A DNA stretch of 48,276 nt from Desulfuromusa sp. (GCA_016744595.1 JADGEB010000025.1:1-48276); one strand, 5' to 3'. Counted from the first letter of the stretch, positions 9,557-18,728 are shown. Notes: generated from the letters alone by a model not told the origin. Translations and numbers: made by a program.

Positions 9557-11491
9557 ATGCAGAAGGGACGAGAACTTTTTTCTGATTGTTGGATTGATCC
9601 TGACAATGCCATGTTGCTTTGGCCATTTGTTGGACTGGTATGTACGGTTCTGCTATCAGTGCTTTATAATGAGATCCTCTGGGGTGGCCCTTTGGCTAAC
9701 CATGCTGGCTATTTGATTCCTGCGGGAGTTGGTGGTGGCGGCGGATTTCTTTCTGCCTGGTGGTATCGCCGCTATTGTTTCTATCTTGATGAAACCAACC
9801 ATCGTAGCAGTAAATTTGAAGAATTGAGTAAACGCTACGAGCTGATTCTTCAGTCAACTGAAGAGGGCATCTTCGAGCTTAATCAGGATGGTATCTGCCT
9901 GTTTATCAATCGTGCTGCGCAACAGATTTTGGGTTTTTCGGAAGGGGAGCTTCTTGGTCAGAATATTCATAAACTGATCCACCATTGTTGGGATGAGGAC
10001 TCAGGACGGGAAAATACCAATTGTCCTTTAATAAATATTTTTGAAACTCATGAAAGCATTCATATCCCTGATGATATAAAAATTCGTAAAGATGGAAGTG
10101 AGTTTATTGCTGACACCTTTGCCTATCCAGTGATTGATCATGAGAGGGTCTCCATTGTCGTCATGTTCCGTGATGCAACCGAAGAAAGAAAATTACAGGA
10201 AAAAATTCAATACATGGCTAATTTTGACAGTTTGACCGGGCTGCAAAATCGCTATGCTTTTGAACAGTGTCTTACTGCGGCAATTACAAATGTTCACGTT
10301 GAGGCGCAACAGCATGTTCTTTGTTACATCGATCTGGATCAGTTTAAAATAATTAACGATACTGTCGGACATGTTGCCGGTGATGCCATGCTGCAGGAAT
10401 TAAGTCTCTATTTCAACAAACAGATTCGAAAAGGTGATGTTTTAGGTCGCTTGGGCGGGGATGAGTTTGGTTTGCTGCTGCACAATTGTTGTCTGGAAGA
10501 TATTCATAAAATCATTCAAACTTTACAGGAACACATCAAGTCTTTCCGATTTCAGTGGGATGAGCAGGTTTTTAAAGCCAGCCTCAGTATCGGTGTTTGT
10601 TTGCTTGACGCGACAATAAAGGATCTGACACAGGCACTGAAATGCTCAGATCAAGCTTGTTATATGGCGAAAGAGTCTGGACGAAACCGCTATCATATTT
10701 ACAATTCTGATGACAACGAATTTCAGACGATGAACGAGCAGATGAAGTGGGTCGCTCGCATCAATCAAGCTTTAAGTGAAGAGCGGTTCTTTTTACGCAG
10801 GCAAACGATTGCTCGGCTGGAAAATGGGCAGGACAATCAACTGATCCAGTTTGAAGTTTTGATCTCCATGCAGGATGAAACCGGAAAGACTCTTCCCCCT
10901 GGAGGATTTATTCCTGCGGCTGAGCGCTATGGATTGATGTCGGTGATTGACCGCTGGGTGGTAAAGACAACATTTGACTGGTTAGAAGCCAATAGCAACC
11001 TTCTGCCTTCCATTGATTTTGTCTCAATTAATTTATCCGGGGCAAGCTTCAGCGATGAGTCTTTTTTGGATTTTATCCAATCTGAACTAAGTAACCGACT
11101 ATTTTCTCCCAATAAAATCTGTTTTGAAATTACCGAAACTGCGGCAATGCATCAAATGCAGAAAGCAATCCATTTTATCCATGAAGTCAAAAAAAATGGC
11201 TGTCAATTTGCGTTGGATGATTTTGGCAGTGGAATGGCTTCTTTCGGCTATCTGAAAAACTTTCCCGTTGATTATATCAAGATAGATGGCAGCTTTGTTC
11301 AGGATCTTATTAGTGACCCTATGTCGCGTGCTGTTGTCGACTCGATTCATCGCATCGCCCGGGTGATGAAAATTGCGACCATCGCGGAACATGCAGAAGA
11401 TCAGGACACTCTGGAAGTTCTTAAATCAATTGGAATTGATTATGTCCAGGGGTACGTTATTTCTCGACCGGAAGTTCTCCCTCTTTCTTGA
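9557..11491 (+). CDS. Membrane PAS-GGDEF-EAL c-di-GMP protein (copy 2)
   Basis: A paralogue of the protein at 4526 (644 residues), with two N-terminal membrane segments, PAS, intact GGDEF with the RKGD inhibitory site, and an EAL domain with EVL signature, INLSG, FEITE, LDDFGSG and VQGY. The frame is open to a TTG at 9527, but ATG 9557 behind AGGGGT fits better. The PAS domain differs most from copy 1 (for example HHCWDEDSGRENTNCPLIN in place of the CDCPLIN region), while GGDEF and EAL are highly similar. This points to changed input with conserved output. It lies about 40 bases after chemoreceptor copy 2 and is probably in the same transcript. Confidence 0.9.
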   Translation: MQKGRELFSDCWIDPDNAMLLWPFVGLVCTVLLSVLYNEILWGGPLANHAGYLIPAGVGGGGGFLSAWWYRRYCFYLDETNHRSSKFEELSKRYELILQSTEEGIFELNQDGICLFINRAAQQILGFSEGELLGQNIHKLIHHCWDEDSGRENTNCPLINIFETHESIHIPDDIKIRKDGSEFIADTFAYPVIDHERVSIVVMFRDATEERKLQEKIQYMANFDSLTGLQNRYAFEQCLTAAITNVHVEAQQHVLCYIDLDQFKIINDTVGHVAGDAMLQELSLYFNKQIRKGDVLGRLGGDEFGLLLHNCCLEDIHKIIQTLQEHIKSFRFQWDEQVFKASLSIGVCLLDATIKDLTQALKCSDQACYMAKESGRNRYHIYNSDDNEFQTMNEQMKWVARINQALSEERFFLRRQTIARLENGQDNQLIQFEVLISMQDETGKTLPPGGFIPAAERYGLMSVIDRWVVKTTFDWLEANSNLLPSIDFVSINLSGASFSDESFLDFIQSELSNRLFSPNKICFEITETAAMHQMQKAIHFIHEVKKNGCQFALDDFGSGMASFGYLKNFPVDYIKIDGSFVQDLISDPMSRAVVDSIHRIARVMKIATIAEHAEDQDTLEVLKSIGIDYVQGYVISRPEVLPLS

Positions 11492-11689
11492 ACGGCTACC
11501 ATTACATTGTTATCAATATTGCTATTAAAGGGAAGCGCTTGGAAGAGGTTTCAAATGGGAATCTAGTTTTTATATGCCCTCTGGATATCTCAGAAGCCCA
11601 ACTCCGGCAGTTTATAGGGTTCTGTATGAACCTTGGCAGGATGAAATATACACTACGACAAGATCAACCAAATTAAGGGGAACAGGCTT

Positions 11690-12745
11690 ATGGAAGGGAA
11701 TGTGAATAGTAAACTCATTGCGGATGGTAATAAATTAATTCTGGAAGGAGAGCTTATAGAACTGATAGTAGGAGCGGCAAAAAACAATGAACCTGGTGAA
11801 ATTATTATAACAAGTGGCAAGAAGAGTGCCAGAGTTTTCATTGCCAATGGTGAAATAGCCTGGGTCAGGGTCTCGACAATAAAGCAGACTTTATCTTCCG
11901 AATTACTAAAAAAAACCGGGCTTGACAGCTCTGAGTTACAAAATATTTTCGAAGAATGCAAAAGAGACGGCAGCAATTTTGGTGAGACTGTTATTAAGTG
12001 GGGCCTGATAAGCCGTGAGGACTTTCGTCAAATACTATTGCAGCATGTTTCCAGCTCTTTGGCGGTAATTCTTGCTTGGAAAAATACCCAGATAATGTTT
12101 GTCAATTCTGATCGAAAATATAACAGCACGCTCACATTCAAACCTGAGGAAGTTTTTGCAGATATCGACAAGGGAGCCCCTGGTAAAAGAAAGCCAAAAA
12201 AAAACACCAAACCGAAGATGACTATTGATAATACGGAAAAAAAGAAACCGAACAAACAAAGTAGCTCGGCATCCGGTCGAGTTGCCAAAAGCTCTGACCT
12301 GAAAAAGGTTTCAGATCAGAAAAAAAACGACATAATTAAAGGAGACAGCAACATGAAAGAGATTAAAGAAGTGTTGACAAAACTTAAAAGCATTAAAGGT
12401 TTTCTTGATGTAGGAGTTTTTTCTGCTGACGGCGAATTAATTGAGGAGGTGTCATCGTCTGATATGCATCTGCCCGAAGTAGGGGCGCTGGCTAACGATA
12501 TTCTCCTCAAGGCGCAAGAAGAAACAGAGGTTATGGGTGTCGGCCGAGGGTCTATTATACACATAACCGCCCCTAAAGCTCATATTTTGATGAGATGTCT
12601 CAATGAAAACACTGATTTTCACAAGAGTGAAGCAGGCCGTGCGCATGTACATATGCTGCTGGTGTTGGAGGCTGATGGGAATGTTGCACTCGCTAAAATG
12701 CAGCTAGATAAAGCGATCATGGAAGTTGCAGCAGCTTTACGTTGA
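11690..12745 (+). CDS. PATAN/DUF4388-like N-terminal domain fused to a roadblock/LC7 domain
   Basis: A 351-residue cytoplasmic protein. Residues about 12-150 resemble the PATAN (DUF4388) signalling domain: a beta-rich part with RVFIANGEIAWVRV, then helices around SNFGETVIKWGLISREDF. A Lys/Ser/Pro-rich disordered linker spans about 160-220. Residues about 222-351 look like a roadblock/LC7 domain (LTKLKSIKGFLDVGVFSADG, with a helix at the C-terminus), a fold that usually partners small GTPases of the MglA type; no such GTPase is nearby. An in-frame ATG at 12353 with a strong Shine-Dalgarno may also give the roadblock domain alone. It is the first of three signalling genes placed between block copy 2 and the third-copy fragment. 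Domain assignments are by eye and moderately sure; the function is unknown. Confidence 0.72.
   Translation: MEGNVNSKLIADGNKLILEGELIELIVGAAKNNEPGEIIITSGKKSARVFIANGEIAWVRVSTIKQTLSSELLKKTGLDSSELQNIFEECKRDGSNFGETVIKWGLISREDFRQILLQHVSSSLAVILAWKNTQIMFVNSDRKYNSTLTFKPEEVFADIDKGAPGKRKPKKNTKPKMTIDNTEKKKPNKQSSSASGRVAKSSDLKKVSDQKKNDIIKGDSNMKEIKEVLTKLKSIKGFLDVGVFSADGELIEEVSSSDMHLPEVGALANDILLKAQEETEVMGVGRGSIIHITAPKAHILMRCLNENTDFHKSEAGRAHVHMLLVLEADGNVALAKMQLDKAIMEVAAALR
12338..12355 (+). promoter_or_regulatory. Internal ribosome-binding site and in-frame ATG
   Basis: AAAGGAG at 12338-12344 precedes the in-frame ATG at 12353 by eight bases, exactly where the Lys-rich linker ends and the roadblock domain begins. 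Initiation here would give a free 130-residue roadblock protein. It could instead be the remnant start of a formerly separate gene. Confidence 0.5.
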
Positions 12746-12766
12746 AAATGCTTGTTTTAATTTGTA

Positions 12767-12804
12767 CAGCTAAGAGTTCTGGATTTATCCAGAGCTCTTA
12801 GCTG
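12767..12804. terminator. Strong intergenic hairpin before the PHP gene
   Basis: CAGCTAAGAG-T-TCTGGA pairs with TCCAGA-G-CTCTTAGCTG around a TTTA loop: about 16 base pairs with one mismatch. No T-tract follows, so it may be a pause, processing or mRNA-stability site rather than a strict terminator. It starts 21 bases after the roadblock gene and ends 15 bases before the PHP start, so it could also mask that gene's ribosome-binding site. Confidence 0.5.
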
Positions 12805-12819
12805 ATATGGTGTCTGTAA

Positions 12820-13446
12820 ATGAAAAAATTTCGTATTGATCTGCATGTTCACACAAACCGTTATTCACCGTGTGCCGAAACTCTTGATCCTGAAAGATTA
12901 GGTAAGACTGCCCATGATGCAGGTCTTGACGGTTTAGTCATTACTGAACATGATGCTATGTGGACGGAAAAAGAAGTGCAGGTTTTGAAGCAAAAAATCG
13001 ACCACAAAGTGAAAATTTATCGTGGTGTCGAGGTCAGTAGTAGTGATGGACATTTTATCGTGATCGGACTAAAGGATATGACCAACATTCAGGTTGGAAT
13101 TTCAGCTATTGAGTTATTTGCAATCACAAAAAAAGCGAACGCAGTGGTTATCCTTGCTCATCCACAGCGCTCAGGTTGTGGGGCAAAGATTTTTCCAGAG
13201 AATATTAATTGGCACAAATATGTAGATGCCATAGAAGTAGCCAGCACCTGTACTTTCGGCCAGTATGAGGTAGATGCGCGTCGATTGGGCACAGAGACAG
13301 GGCTTTCAACGGTAGCCGGTAGCGATGCACATTGCCTTGACAGGGTTGGGAGCACTTACACGGAATTTAACTTTTTACCCGCCAATGAATTAGAGCTTGC
13401 CGCAGCGATCATAGAGAATGTTGGCACCCCGAAAAGGGGTAGATAA
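12820..13446 (+). CDS. PHP-domain metal-dependent phosphoesterase
   Basis: A 208-residue PHP-fold protein. Metal-ligand motifs occur in order: DLHVHT (H9, H11), TEHD near 47, GVEVS, LAHP near 111 and GSDAH near 167. The length fits stand-alone PHP phosphoesterases of the TrpH/YciV class, which release phosphate from nucleotides or nucleotide ends (family knowledge); the substrate here cannot be told. It is the middle gene of the three-gene signalling cluster, directly followed by the ATPase-like protein and separated from the roadblock gene by a hairpin. No Shine-Dalgarno is obvious before the ATG. A role in degrading a nucleotide signal would suit the setting but is only inference. Confidence 0.85.
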   Translation: MKKFRIDLHVHTNRYSPCAETLDPERLGKTAHDAGLDGLVITEHDAMWTEKEVQVLKQKIDHKVKIYRGVEVSSSDGHFIVIGLKDMTNIQVGISAIELFAITKKANAVVILAHPQRSGCGAKIFPENINWHKYVDAIEVASTCTFGQYEVDARRLGTETGLSTVAGSDAHCLDRVGSTYTEFNFLPANELELAAAIIENVGTPKRGR

Positions 13447-13450
13447 AAAG

Positions 13451-14017
13451 ATGTTTCTTAACCTTACGTCCGATACATCATTGGCGTTGATAAGCGAAGC
13501 CAAGCTGGTATTTGACGAAACTATTATCCCAAAAACTTGCCCTTGTGCATCTCACAGCCCTTATCTTCCAGAATATGATTGGCTGTTTCTATTTGAAAGG
13601 AAATTAGCCAGATTTTTGGATACCTGGATGAAAGAACATCGACCTGAGTTGATAGGGTCTAGCGGTATAATTAGTGAAGCGCTTTCCAATGCTTATTGTC
13701 ATGGGCACAAACGTGATACGTCCTTGCCTATAACGGTCAAAGTCTACCAAGGCAAACGAGGTATTATGCTGCAAATACAGGATGCTGGGAATGGCTTCAA
13801 TAGTGACACAATTGTGTCGAAATTTCTAGACAATAAGAACTACTTTTACAATGCAGGCAACGGCATTAAAAGCATGTTTGATTCGAAAGTATTTGGTCTT
13901 TTTTATGGAAACAGTGGGACGTCGTTTCATCTTGTTTATATGTTTGATAACAGCCCCATGGATATCTCTAGCGCAGAAGAATCAAAATTAACTGCTAAGG
14001 CGGTTCGTACTAACTGA
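13451..14017 (+). CDS. HATPase_c-like protein, anti-sigma-factor kinase (RsbW) type
   Basis: A 188-residue protein with a GHKL-type ATP-binding fold. The N-box is ISEALSNAYCHGH, the G1 box LQIQDAGNGF, and a later GNGIKSM resembles the G2 region. There is no phospho-acceptor or dimerisation domain, so it is not a full histidine kinase; RsbW/SpoIIAB-like serine kinases or anti-sigma factors are the nearest type. The frame is open to a TTG at 13418 overlapping the PHP gene, but ATG 13451 just after the PHP stop is more likely. No anti-sigma antagonist (STAS) gene is beside it. It may act with the roadblock and PHP proteins in one switch; that is inference. Confidence 0.72.
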   Translation: MFLNLTSDTSLALISEAKLVFDETIIPKTCPCASHSPYLPEYDWLFLFERKLARFLDTWMKEHRPELIGSSGIISEALSNAYCHGHKRDTSLPITVKVYQGKRGIMLQIQDAGNGFNSDTIVSKFLDNKNYFYNAGNGIKSMFDSKVFGLFYGNSGTSFHLVYMFDNSPMDISSAEESKLTAKAVRTN

Positions 14018-14160
14018 AATGTCCGTCCTAACAACTTTTTAGTCTGAATCAACGCCTCCACTTCCGTGTCATTTCCCCCTACATACGCCTGCTTCCCGTT
14101 GTGGGAGAGCTGGGCAAGTAGGTGCTCACGTGTAACTGGATCTAGCGACCCTTTTTCTTC
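14018..14160 (-). pseudogene. Possible fragment of an unknown gene on the minus strand
   Basis: Read on the minus strand from about 14160, a frame runs through SLDPVTREHLLAQLSHNGKQ, then AYVGGNDTEVEALIQTKKLL, before entering the antisense of the ATPase gene. The composition looks coding but the frame has no start and stops exactly where homology to the EAL gene begins. I do not recognise the family. It may be the end of a gene cut off by rearrangement. Confidence 0.3.
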
Positions 14161-14166
14161 TATTTA

Positions 14167-14441
14167 AGACGATGAATGAACAGATGATGTGGGTTGCTTG
14201 CATCAGTCAAGCCTTAAGTGAGGGCAGGTTCTTTTTGCGCAGGCAAACAATTGCTCGTCTGGAAAATGCGCAGGATAATCAACTTATCCAATTTGAAGTA
14301 CTGATCTCCATGCAGGATGAAACCGGAAAGACACTTCCTCCTGGAGGTTTCATTCCTGCGGCTGAGCGCTATGGATTGATGTCGATGACTGACCGCTGGG
14401 TGCTGAAAACAACATTTGACTGGTTAAAAGCCAATAGCAAA
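14167..14441 (+). pseudogene. Fragment of a third PAS-GGDEF-EAL copy (start of EAL domain)
   Basis: About 90 codons match the end of the GGDEF domain and the first third of the EAL domain of the two complete paralogues, from MNEQMMWVA to TFDWLKANSK, including FEVLISMQDETGKTLPPGG. The frame runs on to 14489, but its last 16 residues are unrelated and antisense to the RND exporter end. It shares LENxQDNQLIQ and ANS with copy 2 but QMMW and WVLKTT with copy 1, so it is a distinct third copy. No PAS, no GGDEF and no catalytic EAL core remain, so it cannot be functional. Confidence 0.85.
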
Positions 14442-14450
14442 TCCGAGAGG

Positions 14451-16958
14451 TTAGAGTTGGGTTCCCCGTGGTTTCCAGATGATCAATAGTAATGCCAATA
14501 ATGTCAAATTAGCAAACATAGCGATCAACATGGCCAACCCGGTGAACAAACCAAAGTAAATTGTTGGAATGAAATTTGACAAGGTTAAAATCGAAAAGCC
14601 AATGATGATTGTGATTGAAGTGTAATACATCGCCCGCCCAACACTGTCATGACAACGTTTCATGGCTGCCAGATAATCACCATCAATCAGGACTTCTTCA
14701 TTGAAACGATGGACATAGTGAATTGTGTCATCAACGGCAATACCAATCGTGATGGCTGCTATTGTAATAGTCATGATGTCGAGTGGAATATTCAGTAATC
14801 CCATTAAGCCGAGAACCATTCCAGCTGAGATTAAATTGGGAATTATGGAGATAATTGCCAGACGTAAAGATCTGAATTGAATAATGAACATTGCCATAAT
14901 GACAAGGAAGACAACACCGATAGTCATGATTTGTGAGCTGAATAGGCTTTGCAGGACATTGTTGTAAAGGACAAACATTCCGGTTAAGTGGATCTGTTCA
15001 GGTTTTATATTCAATTTCTCAGTCAGATCGAGGTGGATCTTTTTTAGTAATGAATCGCGGCGCAGGTTCGGATTAGAGTCGATCACTCGTAAGGAAAAAC
15101 GTACTTGATTGCCATCCTCTGACATATATGGACGAAAGAGCGAATTGTTGATGACTTCCGGTAGTTTTTTGTGAATAACTGCTAAAGAAATGTTGTCGAG
15201 TGGCAGATCCTCGTTCAGTTGCTGCATCATTGTCATGGTAGTTGCCATTGACAACACTTTGCCGGTTTCAGGCAATTCGTCAAGATAACTATGTATTTTA
15301 TTTAGGGTGTCGATCTGGTAACTGTTATACCAGTAACTACTTCCGGAAAGCCCTGCCTCTGCTTCTTCCTCATCGAAAAAATCATCTGCAAAAGGATCGT
15401 CTTCAGCAAGGACATCCTTTTGTGCTTGTTCAGCAAAAAAATCTGGATCGGCATCGATAATGACGTCTAGCGGTGTGGTGCCACCTAGTTGCCTATCAAT
15501 TAACTCCATTCCTTGATAAATTTCAGTTGTAGGTTTGAAATAGTCGATAAAACGGTTTTCAACTGTCAATTTTGAAATTCCGATAACACTTATGATTGCG
15601 AGTGCGGTAAAGATGGTCAGAGTCAATTTGCCACGATGTTCGACCCAGCGAGCACAGGCACGAGTGATGATGCCGGTGATATCAAATTTGGGTGTGAATT
15701 TGACTGGGTTTTTATAAAGCATCAAGCCGGCAGGAAAAATGGCAAATGAAATCAACAAAGCAAAGCTGATACCAATTGCCATCATCCAGCCAAAATCTAT
15801 GACCGGGCGGATATCACTGGTCAGTAGAGAAGCAAAGGCAACGATGGTGGTTAATGCGGTATAGATGCTGGGTATTGCTTTGCTGCGTACCATCTCTCTT
15901 ACCATAGTCGCTTGGTCAGCTCCGGGTATTTCATCATGAAGTTCGTTGTAACGAACAATCAGGTGAACGCAGAGGGAAAGGGTGATAATCAACAGCAACG
16001 AAGTGAAGTTGGATGAAACGACCGTTACTTTCCAACCGATAAGTCCAAGAAAGCCGAACATGAAAATGACCGAGGCAAAACAGCACACCATCGGCAAAAT
16101 AACCCAACGTGGATGGCGGAAAATAAGGAACAACATTGAAACAAGAAAAACCAGAACCCCGATACCAAAGGCGGTAAGATCGTGGCGGATAAAATCGATC
16201 ATGTCGGCTACAATCATCGGAACTCCACCGAGGAATAGCTCGCCTTGACCACGGTGTTGTTTCATGATGGTTCTGATCTTGCTGATATCTGCCGCTTCCT
16301 GATCAGCAAGTATGATGCTGTATGTATCAAATTTTTCGCTGATTTCTTCCAGTTTTATAGAATCTGCTGCTGAGAGTGGTGCTGTCAGTTTTTTCTCACG
16401 CAGGGAATTTCGTTGATTGAGGAGCGATTGGTAGGTTTCATCACCCTTGAGGATGACTTGCAATGCTGTTGTTCTGGCATCTGGACTGACCAGCAGCGTT
16501 TTGTAGAATGGACTGGTAGCAAATTCGTGGCGAACAAGATCAATATCAATATCAGGCGTTTCTAGAGTTCTAATTCCATTATTTAAATCCCCGAGGCTCA
16601 AGCGTGGACTGTCGATAAGCGGCACGTCAAGAATAGACAGAACCGATTCTACTCGCTCAAGCTGTAGCAGGCTGTCACACAACTTGCGCAGATCGGCCAA
16701 TGTCTCTGCTGCATAGAGGTCGGCTTTTGGTGAGTAACTTATAACCAGAAACTCGGCATTACCGTATTTATTATTAATTGTCCGAAAGTATTTGAGATCC
16801 TGATCATTTTCCAGAAGTAGAGAATCGCTCGATGCATCAAGGTGGAAGTTTTTTGCGTAACTGCCAACTCCGACAAGGATGAGTATCACCAGACATATCG
16901 TCAGTAGTGGATGTTTAAGGATGATTCGCTCGTAGTATTTCATGATGTTTTTGTGCAT
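14451..16958 (-). CDS. RND-superfamily (MMPL-type) exporter
   Basis: An 835-residue inner-membrane protein with the two-fold RND layout: TM1 near residue 20, a large extracytoplasmic loop, a five- to six-helix bundle (about 245-420), then a second loop and bundle. The C-terminal half carries AVDDTIHYVHRFNEE, and the first half SLCVHLIVRYNE, both typical of RND/MMPL exporters. The second loop holds an acidic stretch (DDPFADDFFDEEEAEAG). Such proteins move lipids, hopanoids or lipophilic compounds; the cargo here is unknown. There is no adjacent membrane-fusion or outer-membrane partner. Its 3' end lies about 10 bases from the EAL fragment, and its last residues (PRGTQL) may have been changed by the junction. 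Confidence 0.88.
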   Translation of the reverse strand: MHKNIMKYYERIILKHPLLTICLVILILVGVGSYAKNFHLDASSDSLLLENDQDLKYFRTINNKYGNAEFLVISYSPKADLYAAETLADLRKLCDSLLQLERVESVLSILDVPLIDSPRLSLGDLNNGIRTLETPDIDIDLVRHEFATSPFYKTLLVSPDARTTALQVILKGDETYQSLLNQRNSLREKKLTAPLSAADSIKLEEISEKFDTYSIILADQEAADISKIRTIMKQHRGQGELFLGGVPMIVADMIDFIRHDLTAFGIGVLVFLVSMLFLIFRHPRWVILPMVCCFASVIFMFGFLGLIGWKVTVVSSNFTSLLLIITLSLCVHLIVRYNELHDEIPGADQATMVREMVRSKAIPSIYTALTTIVAFASLLTSDIRPVIDFGWMMAIGISFALLISFAIFPAGLMLYKNPVKFTPKFDITGIITRACARWVEHRGKLTLTIFTALAIISVIGISKLTVENRFIDYFKPTTEIYQGMELIDRQLGGTTPLDVIIDADPDFFAEQAQKDVLAEDDPFADDFFDEEEAEAGLSGSSYWYNSYQIDTLNKIHSYLDELPETGKVLSMATTMTMMQQLNEDLPLDNISLAVIHKKLPEVINNSLFRPYMSEDGNQVRFSLRVIDSNPNLRRDSLLKKIHLDLTEKLNIKPEQIHLTGMFVLYNNVLQSLFSSQIMTIGVVFLVIMAMFIIQFRSLRLAIISIIPNLISAGMVLGLMGLLNIPLDIMTITIAAITIGIAVDDTIHYVHRFNEEVLIDGDYLAAMKRCHDSVGRAMYYTSITIIIGFSILTLSNFIPTIYFGLFTGLAMLIAMFANLTLLALLLIIWKPRGTQL

Positions 16959-17048
16959 CGTTATTCCATAATGTCTGGACAGGATTAACAGAGACTTGAG
17001 GTTGATTTTTATCTTAGAATATATTTATTATTTTGTCTATTTTGCTGT

Positions 17049-17076
17049 AAAAAAAGCCCCGGTAAGGCCGGGGCTT
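17049..17076 (-). terminator. Rho-independent terminator of fumarase
   Basis: On the minus strand AAGCCCCGG pairs with CCGGGGCTT around a 5-base loop and is followed by a T-run. It lies about 30 bases beyond the fumarase stop and separates it from the RND exporter transcribed in the same direction. Confidence 0.9.
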
Positions 17077-17108
17077 AGAATTGAGCAGAGTTTCTTCTTT
17101 AGATTTAG

Positions 17109-18728
17109 TTATAAACCGAGGGTCTTAAAAAAGTCGTTGCCTTTATCATCGACCAAGATAAATGCTGGGAAGTTTTCTACTTCAATTTTCCAGACAGCTT
17201 CCATCCCCAGTTCTTCAAAGTCAATGCACTCAACCTTTTTGATGTTTTCGTCGGCCAGAACAGCGGCTGGACCACCAATCGAACCAAGATAGAAGCCACC
17301 GTGTTTAGCGCAGGCATCAGTCACTTGCTGACTACGATTACCTTTGGCGATCATGATCATTGATCCGCCATTGCTTTGCAGTAAGTCAACGTAACTGTCC
17401 ATCCGACCTGCTGTGGTTGGGCCGAAAGATCCAGAAGCTTTGCCTGCTGGTGTTTTTGCCGGACCAGCATAATAGATCGGATGATTCTTTAGATAGTCTG
17501 GGAGTGGCTTGCCACTATCAATGATCTCTTTAAACTTGGAGTGAGCGATATCACGACCAACAACAATCGTTCCTTTGAGACGCAATGGAGCACCAACTTC
17601 GAGTTTAGTCAGTTCAGCAAGCACTTCACTGAGAGGACGATCAAGGTCAATTTCGGTACCCAGACCTTTTTTGGTGCGTAGTTCTTCAGGAATCAGGCGG
17701 CCTGGATTGCGATCCATCTCTTCAACAAAGAGACCTTCTTTGGTGATCTTCGCTTTGATATTGCGATCTGCGGAGCAAGAGACAGCCATACCGACCGGGC
17801 AGGATGCACCATGACGTGGCAGCCGAATAATCCGTACGTCATGAGCGAAATATTTGCCACCAAATTGCGCGCCGATCCCCAATTCTTGTGCCATTTTGAG
17901 AACTCTAGCTTCAAGCTCTACATCACGGAAAGCTTGACCGTGATCATTTCCTTCAGTCGGTAACTCATCAAGATAGTGGGCAGTTGCCAACTTGACTGTC
18001 TTCATACAGGCATCAGCCGAAGTGCCACCAATAACAAATGCCAAGTGATAGGGCGGGCAAGCTGCGGTGCCGATAGTTTTCATTTTTTGCAAGAGAAAAT
18101 CTTCAAGCTTTTCAGGGTTGAGAAGTGCTTTGGTCTCCTGAAAGAGCATAGTTTTGTTAGCTGAACCACCACCTTTGGCGATAAACAAAAACTTGTAGGC
18201 CTCGCCTTCGGTTGCATACAGATCAATTTGTGCAGGCAGGTTGGTTCCAGTGTTCTTTTCTTTGTACATATCGAGAGCGACAGTTTGGCTGTAGCGAAGA
18301 TTCTCTTCAGTGTAGGTTTTAAAGACACCCTCTGAGATTCGTTCAGCATCGTTACTACCAGTCCAGACTTGCTGTCCCTTTTTTGCAACGACTGTTGCCG
18401 TGCCAGTATCTTGACAGAAAGGGAGTTCAAAATTCGCTGAAATCTCTGCATTCCGCAGGAATGCCATTGCAACGACTTTGTCATTTTCGGAAGCCTCTGG
18501 ATCACTGAGGATTTTTGCAACCTGGTCATTGTGGGCTGGGCGAAGCAGGAATGAAACATCTCGCATGGCGGTATTTGAGAGAACCGTCAGCGCCTGTGGG
18601 TCAACTTTGAGAACCTCTTGACCGTCAAAATCTTCTACACTTACAAACTGCTCGGAACCTTCGATCTTATAGTACTTAGTTGTGTCGGCACCGAGTGGCA
18701 TTGGATCCTGATACTTGAAGTCTGGCAT
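17109..18728 (-). CDS. fumA: Class I fumarate hydratase ([4Fe-4S], FumA/FumB type)
   Basis: A 539-residue one-chain class I fumarase interconverting fumarate and malate in the TCA cycle, cytoplasmic and oxygen-sensitive. Candidate cluster cysteines are C105 (LPFCQDTGT), the Cys of TAACPPYH and the Cys of [10 protein letters not shown]. The C-terminal beta part includes [20 protein letters not shown] and the IGGPAAVLA turn. Alpha and beta parts are fused, as in E. coli FumA/B, unlike the split enzymes of many archaea. The start is supported by AAGGAG upstream. It is a single-gene unit with its own terminator. Confidence 0.96.
   Translation of the reverse strand: MPDFKYQDPMPLGADTTKYYKIEGSEQFVSVEDFDGQEVLKVDPQALTVLSNTAMRDVSFLLRPAHNDQVAKILSDPEASENDKVVAMAFLRNAEISANFELPFCQDTGTATVVAKKGQQVWTGSNDAERISEGVFKTYTEENLRYSQTVALDMYKEKNTGTNLPAQIDLYATEGEAYKFLFIAKGGGSANKTMLFQETKALLNPEKLEDFLLQKMKTIGTAACPPYHLAFVIGGTSADACMKTVKLATAHYLDELPTEGNDHGQAFRDVELEARVLKMAQELGIGAQFGGKYFAHDVRIIRLPRHGASCPVGMAVSCSADRNIKAKITKEGLFVEEMDRNPGRLIPEELRTKKGLGTEIDLDRPLSEVLAELTKLEVGAPLRLKGTIVVGRDIAHSKFKEIIDSGKPLPDYLKNHPIYYAGPAKTPAGKASGSFGPTTAGRMDSYVDLLQSNGGSMIMIAKGNRSQQVTDACAKHGGFYLGSIGGPAAVLADENIKKVECIDFEELGMEAVWKIEVENFPAFILVDDKGNDFFKTLGL

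Noticed and set aside
11488..11676. 62-codon frame after GGDEF-EAL copy 2
   Set aside because: TTG start overlapping the upstream stop, no ribosome-binding site and no recognised motif; it could be a relic but cannot be supported.
14172..14489. The EAL fragment as a functional short gene
   Set aside because: It lacks the EAL catalytic core, and its end is antisense sequence of the RND gene.
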